From NCBI RefSeq assembly GCF_019977735.1, contig NZ_AP025018.1, forward strand, positions 7,568,580 to 7,632,579: 64,000 nucleotides of DNA, written 5' to 3'. This document shows positions 29,704 through 38,567 of the stretch, piece after piece (position 1 is the first letter of the stretch; every line of letters starts with the position of its first letter). The notes beneath the pieces are model-generated. The model was not told the origin of the DNA, made no database searches, and saw only the letters and a program-made list of their open reading frames with translations. A program made the position numbers and the translations under genes. The DNA comes from Calothrix sp. PCC 7716. Its GTDB lineage: Bacteria; Cyanobacteriota; Cyanobacteriia; Cyanobacteriales; Nostocaceae.

Positions 29704-30222
29704 CTATAGAGGTGTCACGTTTATTTTGATAGATTTACCGATATTTAGTCCTAACGAGTCAGCACTTCCAGCAGGTAGTTCAATGATTTGATTGACAGAA
29801 TACTTTGAACTGTATGTTGGACATTCCTTAGTAGTACAAGGAGGCGCCTTTCTAACAATATTCTTAATTTCCCCATCCTTCAGAAATATCATATCAAGAG
29901 GTACATATGTATCTTTCATCCACAGACTAATTATCTCTGGCTTGTTAATAACAAACAGCATCCCGTGGTTTGGTGGTAGTGCTGTACGAAATTTAAGCCC
30001 TTTATATAATTCTTGCGGTTCGCGCGCTACTTCTAGCTGTATAGTTTGATTGGTGATGGTAAAACTAGCGCCAATAGGTAATTTTTGCGGCTGCCTGCTG
30101 TGGAGATAAAGAGCCAAAGGTAAGATTGCTACGATAATACCAGCAATTGGTCCTATTTTATTGATTATCTTGAGGAAAAGTTCTTCTCCCCTTTGAGACT
30201 TGGTAAAATTTAATATCCGCAT
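29704..30222 (-). CDS. DUF192 family protein, membrane-anchored
   Basis: 172 residues. One N-terminal membrane helix (IGPIAGIIVAILPLALYL) is followed by an exported DUF192 domain: ITNQTIQLEVAREPQELYKG, LKFRTALPPNHGMLF, ISLWMKDTYVPLDMIFL and VNQIIELPAGSADSLGLNIG. The family is a small beta-barrel of unknown function common in cyanobacteria. It is convergent with the small ORF before it. Two Cys (APPCTTKEC) in the middle may form a disulfide outside the membrane. It looks intact. Confidence 0.88.
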   Translation of the reverse strand: MRILNFTKSQRGEELFLKIINKIGPIAGIIVAILPLALYLHSRQPQKLPIGASFTITNQTIQLEVAREPQELYKGLKFRTALPPNHGMLFVINKPEIISLWMKDTYVPLDMIFLKDGEIKNIVRKAPPCTTKECPTYSSKYSVNQIIELPAGSADSLGLNIGKSIKINVTPL

Positions 30223-30232
30223 TTATTAAGTA

Positions 30233-31867
30233 TTATCCAAAAATTTCAATATTACCAGTAGCAAACCGGGATTCGTCGATAGGCGAACTCGGCAATCCTT
30301 GAGCGTCTGCCTTGTTCCTCATACTTTCAACTCTATCAGCTTCACGGATAGCAAGTGGGTTAATTTGGCGCCGTTCTTCGAGTAACGCTTCTATAGTTAG
30401 TTCCAGTGGGGGCAGTATACCTTCATTGTAGGTATTTTCTGTTATTTGTTCGCAGAATATAGTTGATGCAGCGCGCTCAACTATTGTTTGTAGTTCGGCA
30501 CCTACACAGCGGTTGGTTGCTTTAATAATGCGGCGCCACTCGTCTTCTGTCCAGGGGTCGCCACCATTGCGGAACCGTCTGTCAAATCTAGCACAATTCA
30601 ATCTTAGGATTGTATGTCTTTCCCCATTGTTAGGGATGTCTACTTTATATATATAATCAAATCGTCCTGCGCGCGTAAGTTCAGGAGGCAACCACTCCAT
30701 CCTATTTACCGAAGCTATAACTAACACATCGCTTGTTCTTTCTTGCATCCAGGTTAATAGTTTGCCAGCTAATCGTTTTGCTAGGTCATCATCTCCAGCA
30801 AATCCCTTATCAAAGTCATCAAAATAAAGTATGATTTGAGATAATCTATCTGCTAATTTGAGTAAACGTTCGAGCTTGATTTCAGCTTGATTGCCAAAAC
30901 TGCGGAAGTTGCCCCAATCGACCATAATTAAAGGAATTCCCATATTCTGGGAGCAAGCTTTTGCCGAGTGAGACTTACCTGTTCCTGGTGGACCCACTAG
31001 CATGATACCTTTGGGTACGCGCAGGTTATATTGTTTAGCGCGCGGTGTCAGCAATCGCTTAAACTTTTTGAATGACTGCTGCATTAGTTCTAACCCTCCC
31101 AATTCTATTTTCGGAGGGGGTAAGAACTCGATATCGTAAAGACGGTTGAGAAGTTGGATTTTCTGTTTTAGAAGTGATTGTGTTACTTCCTCTAAATTCC
31201 TAAAGTCAGTAGTTTTACCAACTTTCTGGAGCAAGCTAAACATATCAGATATATATAGACCTGTTCCAGCATTTGCAACTGCGAGATAATCGGTATCTGT
31301 ATACTCTGGGGGTAGTATTCTTGCACTTGTGAGTGAACTGATAATTTCGCTTATATCAGGTAAATCTTGCTTCCAGACAGGAATAAGAGCCGCTATATCA
31401 CTACTAATATCAGCAGTGGCGCCAAGCAGTAAAGCAATTTTACCAGTATTTTGGTTATAAAGTTTAAGATTAATCAGGGAAGACTTAATCAACTCGGACA
31501 TCAAGAAAAAATCAGTTTCTTCAGGGCTATTTTCTTTTATCCAGGGGTAAATGTTCTCGATAATCAGTATCCCACTTTCTTGATACTCTCTCCAAAAATT
31601 TAGTACGTCAAAATAATCTTCTTTATTTTGCTTGGGTTTGGGGGTATACGCTTTGAATTCCGTGGTTGTTAGTGCTTTAGTGCTAAAACTCAACTCTTTA
31701 ATAGTATCTTCCGCCAAGTTCCAGAGATAGCACTTTTTACCAATATTTTCGCAAAACTGGGTGATGTGGGTGAGTAACCGTACCCTTTCTTGTAGCGGAG
31801 ATTCGCACGCTATAAGCGGATATTCTTCTTGAATCAGACTTTCAAGTACTTGGAAGCTAGTATGCAT
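30233..31867 (-). CDS. Ycf46-like AAA+ ATPase
   Basis: 544 residues. The C-terminal AAA module has Walker A GPPGTGKSHSAKAC (about 294-307), Walker B ILYFDDFDKGF (about 347), sensor-1 region VLVIASVNR and ELTRAGRFDYIYKVDIP with the arginine-finger region. The N-terminal half, with no named motif, is the usual Ycf46-type extension. Ycf46-like ATPases are widespread in cyanobacteria and plastids and have been linked to carbon-uptake control, but this copy lies in an accessory region and its job is unknown. The ATG at 31867 lacks a strong ribosome site. It is separated from the DUF192 gene by 10 bases and probably shares its transcript. Confidence 0.85.
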   Translation of the reverse strand: MHTSFQVLESLIQEEYPLIACESPLQERVRLLTHITQFCENIGKKCYLWNLAEDTIKELSFSTKALTTTEFKAYTPKPKQNKEDYFDVLNFWREYQESGILIIENIYPWIKENSPEETDFFLMSELIKSSLINLKLYNQNTGKIALLLGATADISSDIAALIPVWKQDLPDISEIISSLTSARILPPEYTDTDYLAVANAGTGLYISDMFSLLQKVGKTTDFRNLEEVTQSLLKQKIQLLNRLYDIEFLPPPKIELGGLELMQQSFKKFKRLLTPRAKQYNLRVPKGIMLVGPPGTGKSHSAKACSQNMGIPLIMVDWGNFRSFGNQAEIKLERLLKLADRLSQIILYFDDFDKGFAGDDDLAKRLAGKLLTWMQERTSDVLVIASVNRMEWLPPELTRAGRFDYIYKVDIPNNGERHTILRLNCARFDRRFRNGGDPWTEDEWRRIIKATNRCVGAELQTIVERAASTIFCEQITENTYNEGILPPLELTIEALLEERRQINPLAIREADRVESMRNKADAQGLPSSPIDESRFATGNIEIFG

Positions 31868-32060
31868 ATTCTGTAATTTTACATATATAAATGCACATTT
31901 TCCTCCGCGTTCCTAAGACTGACATCCAATATTAGTTGTAAAAAATATCCAATATAAGTTGGTTTTGAAGAATATCACCACTGGGTTAGTACTGATATAG
32001 GTAGATTTTTGTAATGAATTGTTTAGTTAATTTACCAAATTTATAAAGATTTGATTAACT

Positions 32061-32645
32061 ATGGCTAAGTCAAATAAACAAGTCCCATCTTTTCCCCAGG
32101 TGTTTGTTCCCCAATCAGTACAAGATAGGAAATTTGCTCCTATAATACCATCTACGGGTACGGGCGATGCTCCTGTAGGCGCCAGTGAAAAGCTTTTTGA
32201 GAATGTTTTAAAGCATTACTTTGGTGACGCAGTATTACCTCAACAGAAGATGCTACCACCAAATCATGATTTGCACTATACGGCTGATTTTCTAATCATC
32301 GAACCTACTACCAAATTACATTTGGATGTAGAAGTTGACGAACCTATTTCATTTGCAACGGGAAAACCCACTCATTGTATCGGTGAGGATGATTATAGGA
32401 ACAAATGTTTTATCGAAGCTAACTGGGTAGTAATCAGGTTTGCGGAGGAACAAATTTCTAGCCAACCTGAACGTTGCGCGCTTGTCATAGCTACTGTAAT
32501 TGCTAAACTTACAGGCAATACCACTTATGAAGAGAAATTGCGTCATGCGGGTAAGGTAGACCCACTCTGTCAGTGGACTTATCGCCAAGCTTCAAAGTTA
32601 AAGAAAAGTAACTATCGTCAAGGTTATTTGGCAGCTAGAAGCTAG
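32061..32645 (+). CDS. PD-(D/E)XK nuclease-like protein, unclassified
   Basis: 194 residues. The middle reads LHYTADFLIIEP followed by LHLDVEVDEPIS, then DDYRNKCFIEANWVVIRFAE. An acidic residue in a strand, an ExD pair in the next strand and a helix with R-N-x-x-F followed by a W-x-V-I-R-F strand are the layout of DUF559/Vsr-type restriction-like nuclease folds (D, E-x-D/K). An exact family is not recognised. Divergent from the AAA gene with a 193-base gap. A nucleolytic role fits the defence-rich neighbourhood but is inferred. Confidence 0.5.
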   Translation: MAKSNKQVPSFPQVFVPQSVQDRKFAPIIPSTGTGDAPVGASEKLFENVLKHYFGDAVLPQQKMLPPNHDLHYTADFLIIEPTTKLHLDVEVDEPISFATGKPTHCIGEDDYRNKCFIEANWVVIRFAEEQISSQPERCALVIATVIAKLTGNTTYEEKLRHAGKVDPLCQWTYRQASKLKKSNYRQGYLAARS

Positions 32646-32690
32646 AAATTAGTAAATTGGCATTCTATGGATATAAATAAGGAAGTTTTA

Positions 32691-33056
32691 ATGAGCAAAT
32701 GTATTACCTACTATGTGCAAACTGACCGAATCAATCAATTAGTTAACAACTTTGGCGCCAAGTTAGAAAAGCTTACCTTCTCAGATAAATTAGCGCTTCG
32801 AGCAATATTATCATATTGGCTGCTTCATGTTCAAGCAATTGATTTCGGTGAATACAGTTTGATTTATGCTTCAGAGCGTTTAATGCACGAATACCCCAAA
32901 GATTGTTTAGCTACTTTGAGAGAAGTGATTATATATCTAGAAGGTATTAGTATAAACGAAGCTGAAGGTTTGATTGAAGCACTGACTTCTCAATTGCGTT
33001 GGGATGATAATACTACTCATTCTCATATTAACTATTTGTATCTGGCTGCTAATTAG
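32691..33056 (+). CDS. Small helical protein, unknown function
   Basis: About 121 residues from the ATG at 32691 (MSKCITYYVQTDRINQL), chosen because AAGGAAG lies 7 bases before it; an earlier in-frame ATG at 32667 has none. The sequence is helix-rich with no membrane segment and no motif I recognise. It follows the nuclease-like gene by 45 bases on the same strand and overlaps the stop of the opposing gene by 4 bases. Confidence 0.6.
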   Translation: MSKCITYYVQTDRINQLVNNFGAKLEKLTFSDKLALRAILSYWLLHVQAIDFGEYSLIYASERLMHEYPKDCLATLREVIIYLEGISINEAEGLIEALTSQLRWDDNTTHSHINYLYLAAN

Positions 33057-33400
33057 TAGCTATTGGATAAAGCGACTAATTCAATTAAGTTAAGCTCCTT
33101 TAACCTTTCTTGAACATTAGTTACTTCAACCTTCCAAAATTTCTCAATACCTAAATAAAGTTTTTCAAATTCAACTGGATGATTTTCTAAGAGATTATAC
33201 AATTTAACTGCTAGTTTATCTTCGTCAATGTCATGTAAATTTAAATAATCCTTTACCATCTCATCTTTACTACTTTCGCGGTCAAATGTAATGCCACACT
33301 TAATTTCTTCTATAAATAGTTTTGCTGAGGGATACTTTCCTTCATACCCTTTAAAAATTAAAACAATGCTTGTTAGTTCCTCAATTGACAGTCTTTCCAT
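33053..33400 (-). CDS. Small acidic protein, unknown function
   Basis: 115 residues beginning MERLSIEELTSIVLIFKGYE, rich in Leu, Glu and Lys, predicted all-helical and soluble. No motif recognised. Its stop overlaps that of the gene on the other strand, so the two are convergent. An AT-rich stretch of about 160 bases separates it from the next minus-strand gene. Confidence 0.55.
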   Translation of the reverse strand: MERLSIEELTSIVLIFKGYEGKYPSAKLFIEEIKCGITFDRESSKDEMVKDYLNLHDIDEDKLAVKLYNLLENHPVEFEKLYLGIEKFWKVEVTNVQERLKELNLIELVALSNSY

Positions 33401-33558
33401 TTTATATTATATCCATATGTTACTTTTTGGTTATAACTATTTTAAATATGGCTGTCAAGGTTAGAAAAATAAAAGGTAGCGTTTAAATGCTACCATGAAT
33501 GGAACGATTCACTTCTTGCACTATTAATATAGGCATTTGCCTTTGTGGTAATCGTTGA

Positions 33559-34773
33559 TTAATTGATACTATTAATTATTTGTTTGATGCTATAATCGTG
33601 CTTGTTACCAACTATTACCGTCCAATCTCCGCTAATTTGGTTAATTTTAGATTGTAGCTGCTTTTGAATAAGAATAGTTCTTTCGTTCCGGTCTAGATAA
33701 GACTGCTTTGAACAGCAAACTACAACAAAGCTGGGTATCTGTGGAAAATATTCAAGTTCTCGTTTTGCGACAGTAATAATCTCAACATCTGATGAGATAT
33801 CCTTGATAACTTGTTGAATGTGAATATACTCATCTTCACTTAAATTAACTTGACTAAGTTTACTATATGCTGTTATTGTCTCAGTCCTTTCTGCTAAACC
33901 AGCTTCAAGTTTATCCAAAGGTATATCTATTAAATCAAGACTTGCTAGCTGGCATAAGTCCTGATACTTGGGTAAATTACCAGTTAAACTTAAACCCTTC
34001 GTTTCATTGTAATAATGATGAGCGGTATTCCACAAGTTACTACAAACCGAATCAAGCTGTGATGCTTCTACAAGCAAGTTATCATTCATTCCTTTCTCTT
34101 TTACATAACTTGTTAAAATATTTGTATTACTTACTTGTATTGAAGAAAGGAAGTAAAGTTTAAAATCTTGATTGTTTACTTTTGTCGATTTTTCTAAATT
34201 GCTGTCATTAACACTTTTCAAATAATTAATATACCATTTTGTGAATGGTTTCCATACTTGAAAATTGTTGGATGTAACGCTAGCTATTCCAAGCCAGAAG
34301 TCTAATTCTCGCTTGGGTGAATTCACTGAGGCTTGTTCAATTGCTTGTATTATATGATTTTTGGCAGTGTCTGTATCTAAAAGGAGGGGAATTCCAATGT
34401 AAACTGTTTGACGGCGCCACAGTATAAAATATGGACTTTCGACTATAGAAATATCGCAACTTGGAGTAATTCTAAATTCGAGCTTTTTACCAACTAGCTT
34501 TTCTAGATAAGTCTGTAATTTTAAAGATGGTTTAATACCTACTTTTTGTGGAGTTTGGGTTGGTAGTATTGACCCATATACACCTGCTATCACTAACATG
34601 GAGATAATAGCTTTTAAAATGGGCGCATTTACTAACTTGCTGACATAAATACGGGAAATAAATAATCCAATTAAAGCAGTAGCAATTAGAAAATTACTGA
34701 CTATATAAACACCAGTTAAATTAATAAACTTAGTTTGATTATTCTCGGTTATGGTACTAGATTTCATATACAT
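33559..34773 (-). CDS. Membrane-anchored protein, unknown function
   Basis: 404 residues. Two N-terminal membrane helices (GVYIVSNFLIATALIGLFI; LKAIISMLVIAGVYGSIL) are followed by a soluble part of about 320 residues. Strand-like segments such as VEIITVAKRELEYFPQIP and FVVVCCSKQSYL near the end recall the core of a restriction-like or Rossmann fold, but no catalytic motif is convincing. Its start overlaps the start of the divergent pseudogene at 34751 by about 23 bases. Confidence 0.55.
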   Translation of the reverse strand: MYMKSSTITENNQTKFINLTGVYIVSNFLIATALIGLFISRIYVSKLVNAPILKAIISMLVIAGVYGSILPTQTPQKVGIKPSLKLQTYLEKLVGKKLEFRITPSCDISIVESPYFILWRRQTVYIGIPLLLDTDTAKNHIIQAIEQASVNSPKRELDFWLGIASVTSNNFQVWKPFTKWYINYLKSVNDSNLEKSTKVNNQDFKLYFLSSIQVSNTNILTSYVKEKGMNDNLLVEASQLDSVCSNLWNTAHHYYNETKGLSLTGNLPKYQDLCQLASLDLIDIPLDKLEAGLAERTETITAYSKLSQVNLSEDEYIHIQQVIKDISSDVEIITVAKRELEYFPQIPSFVVVCCSKQSYLDRNERTILIQKQLQSKINQISGDWTVIVGNKHDYSIKQIINSIN

Positions 34774-35547
34774 CCCAACTTTGGTTATTTCGGCTTTCTT
34801 ACTGTTTTCGATTCAACTCTTAGCATCGAAGGTGATGTTGCCTATGCTAGGAGGTTCACCTAACGTTTGGATAACAGTCAACCTATTCTTTCAATTCTTA
34901 CTACTGCTAGGCTATTGTTTGGCAACAGTACTTTCACGTATAGGTAATTGGGGAAGGTTGGTATATGTGGGGTTTGCCTTAGCGCTCTCTACACACACCC
35001 TGGAGACAAACTTGACTTTTATGAAATTGACCCATTGGTGGTAAAGGTAGCAAGCGATGAAAATTACTTCTCTTATTTGAAGAAGGCGCCTGCTAACATA
35101 AATATATATGAAGGTGACGCGCGCTTAAAAATTCAAAATGTTGATGAGAAGTATAACTTACTAGTTCTTGACGCATTTAGCAGTGACGCGATACCATCGC
35201 ACCTGCTGACTAAAGAAGCTTTTCAAATATACGCTGATAATTTAGATGCTAGCGGAGTTATTTTAGTTCACATCTCCAACCGTTATTTTGATTTGTCCAG
35301 TTCTGTTGCCGTGACTGTTTCTACTTTAGGACTCGATTGCCGAATCAAGCAGTATAATCCTTCTAAAAAAGAAAAAGAAGAAGGTCAACTAGATGCCATT
35401 TGGCTAGCAGTAGGTAACGCACAAACTCTTGATAAATATGTACCAAATTGGAAAATAGTTCAAAAGTCAAATGTTACACCTTGGACTGATAACTATGCTA
35501 ATTTGTTGAGTGCGTTTCGCGCTTTTGGTATTAAATCTAAAAATTAA
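34751..35547 (+). pseudogene. Membrane-fused spermidine-synthase-like gene, internally deleted
   Basis: The first frame (34751-35044) gives the first membrane helices of this family (IQLLASKVMLPMLGGSPNVW, then FFQFLLLLGYCLATVL). The second frame, open to 35547, gives the C-terminal half of a spermidine-synthase-like domain: THPGDKLDFYEIDPLVVKVA, then YEGDARL, NLLVLDAFSSDAIPSHLLT and TPWTDNYANLL. The central membrane helices and the SAM-type GxGxG part are missing, and the two halves are in different frames around 34,990. A full family member needs over 700 residues, so a large internal deletion killed the gene. EIDP and LDAFSSDAIP are the best diagnostic pieces. Confidence 0.75.
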
Positions 35548-35603
35548 TACCCCATTTCTCAATATATACTAGCCGTAGCTTGGGCAGGCGCCAGTTTACA
35601 TAC

Positions 35604-38567
35604 TTACATTACAGAGTTATTATATGTTGAAGTATTTTCTGAAATTTTTTCTGATGATAGTGGTAGAGAATGGAAAATTTTATGGTTATAAAATTTACAG
35701 TTTTTTTGAATTGTGTCAATAGTATTAATAACATCTTTACCTTCTATTTGCATATGCCAAAGAGAAGGTAAAGCTTTAGAACTAGATATTTTACTTAAAG
35801 TCTTAGCAGCACAAAGGCGTATCTCGAAATCGGCATCATCTAAAGCACTTATCAATTCGTGAATTACTTCGTTGTTGTCAAATTTTTCTAAAGCACTAGC
35901 AACTTCATTTCTTAAATTTGGATGTGTGTTTCTAAAATATTTAATTAATGTTGGAACCGCCTCTTTTTTACCAAGCTTTCCTAAAACAATAGCGGCAGCA
36001 TAGGATGAATTTTCTAATGCTTGTATTAATCCTCCAATTGCTACTTCTTCACCTAGCTTTCCTAATGCTTCTGCAACCTTAATAAATACACTACAATTAT
36101 TAAATTCATATAGCCATTGTTCTATTGCTAGTTCATCACCTAATTTATGTAATTCTTCCTCACTTATACCTTGAATTGTAACTTGATGAGCTTCTAGAGT
36201 TACTGAGGAATTAGTCCCACTTGTCTGATAATGTCTTAATGCTTTAAGTAGTTCTGGAACAGCTTCTTGACAACCTAATTTTCCTAAAGCAACAGCAGCA
36301 CTTCTGCGAACATAATAACATTCATCATGCAATGCTTGACATAATGGAGCGATAGCTGATTGACAACCTAATTCTCCTAATACTTGAGCCGCAATTTCAC
36401 GAACATGAGGTTTAGAATATGTTAACCAATCGATTAAAACATCAATGGCTTCTTTTCTACCTAACTTTCCTAATATAACAGCAGCTAACCAGCTAATACC
36501 TTCATCTTGGTTTTTTAGAAGTTGACGTAAATGAGGAATTGCTTCTTGTATATTTAACTCTATTAAAACTTTCGCAGCCTTTTCAGAAAAAGATACATCT
36601 TGTAAGTCATTAATTAGATATGGAACTACACAATTTTTGTCTAGCTTTGCTAATGCATTAAGTATAGCTTCACGAACATATGAATCTGTTTCGATTTCTA
36701 ACGCTTCGACCAATTTTGGTATTGCAGCTTGGCTATCTACATTTGATAAAATATTAGCAGCATTTTGTCTACGTCTATTAGAGTTTTGGTCTTGCAGAGC
36801 TTTAAATATCTCTGGCAATAACACGTTATTATCAATTAATTTTAACAGTTGACTTCCACCATAAGCGTAACATATAGAAAATATAATAAAGTTTTCATCT
36901 AAATATTTTAAGAATTTATCGCGCACTTTTAAAATAGCATCATCTTTAGAAATTTCTCCAAGAGCTTTAACTAAACTTGACCAGACCGAAATATCCTTAT
37001 CAGTTAAACAACCTTGCCTTTTTACAAATATTTCCCATGTTTCTAATTTATTAAGTAATTTTAAGCGTGCATCTTTACAGTTTAAATATCCTAGCCACTC
37101 AGCAGCATTCTGATAGACACGAACATTTTCATCATCTAAAGCCTTGAGTAATCCCAAAATAGCTGTGTCTGTACCAATTCTACCTAAAGCATTAGTTGCT
37201 GTAAAACGAATATCTACGCTTTCGTTATTTAATGCTTTTTTTACGGATGCTACTGCAAATTTCGAGCGAGTCATTCCCAAAAGCTCAATCTTAAGTCTTT
37301 GGTCAACTGACAATTCCGAAACCAAGTTTATAGTCTTTTCTTGAAACTTAACTTGCACCTCCCCTGCTAACCTGGAACCCAACATTAAATCAACATTCAA
37401 AGCCAAACGCACCACTCTCACTGCTTGGCTTTCCTTATCCACCAAAGCCAACATCAACGCTAAAGGTTCCGTCCATTTAAACAAATTTAAATAGTTTTTC
37501 TTTAATTCCTCATCGCTCAATTTCGGTAAAATTATTAATAAATACTCCGCCGCATAATATTCTTGAAACAATTGGTGATGAAACTGTATCTGTTCCCCAT
37601 CAACCGTTTGAATTAAATAATGTTTTAATAAATCTAGCAGCCAATCCTTAGCTTTTTCTCCAGGAGAATTTACCCTATCTTTCAACAACTTTTCTAAAAT
37701 GTCTTCTGCTTGGGTTCGAGAAATAACCAACTGTAAATCTGTTATTTTCTCCCCTCGCATCATCGCAAATGCTAAATTTTGCAATAACTCAGCTTTCCAC
37801 TGACGCAGTTTATTTGTAACTGCTACTTGTCCCTTTAATTTATCAAACTCCCTATCAAAATACCGAAACAACCCACCCCGACTGTTGGGAATTTGCTTTA
37901 CCTCATCAAAAACATCGCACAGCATCTTTAAAATCAGCGGTGTTTCTCCCAACTCTCGTAGTCTACCCCCCAACTGCTTTAACATCTCATGCCCAAGTTT
38001 AGGTAAATACGCTCTGACAAACTGGCGCATTTGTTCTTCTGTCAGGGGTTGCATTGATAATTGCTTCTTAACCCCAAAATCACCCCCTATCCCTAAGTCT
38101 CTAGTGGTAAATATCATGGGGGTTTGGGGATATTCTTCTTGAAAATCCGCCACAATGAGCCACGATTCATCATTTGGTAGCTCGTTTAAACCATCCAGTA
38201 GCAGTAAAAACCGACCATCAAATAACAGGTCTGCAATTTCTTCTTTTGTTAAGCGCAAACTATTTTGACGAAAGACTTTTTGAATTAGTTCGCTGACGCA
38301 GGTTGTTGGTGTTTGCCAAGCGCGCAACTCTACCAATACGGGAATAACATCAAGTTTATTTTCTCCCTTGATTATTTTATCTGCTGTCTCCCACAATAAA
38401 CGCTGTAAAGCAGTTGATTTTCCCGAACCTGATTTCCCGACTAATAATACATGCTCTTTGGTATATTTACTGATAGCTTCGATTACTGGTAGTCTTTCGC
38501 TCTCCTTCTTTTGCTTGTCACCTGGCGCGATACCATTTTTGCTGATAATAAAACAAAGATAGTTCTC
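35604..38567 (-). pseudogene. NACHT NTPase with HEAT repeats, missing its 5' end
   Basis: The open frame runs from 38567 to 35604. It has VLLVGKSGSGKSTALQRL (Walker A), LVELRAWQTP, FLLLLDGLNELP (Walker B, NACHT type) and IFTTRD. More than ten HEAT/PBS-type repeats follow (such as VLGELGCQSAIAPLCQAL and ALGKLGCQEAVPELLKAL). The first ATG/GTG/TTG in frame is a TTG at 38396, downstream of Walker A, and the frame is closed by a stop at 38568. There is therefore no normal start that keeps the ATP site. The upstream effector part expected in such STAND proteins is absent. It is either a 5'-deleted relic or reached by frameshift from the gene overlapping it by 50 bases. Confidence 0.75.

Noticed and set aside
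32667-33400. Toxin-antitoxin pair
   Set aside because: The two small genes are convergent and not in one operon, and neither shows a toxin or antitoxin motif.
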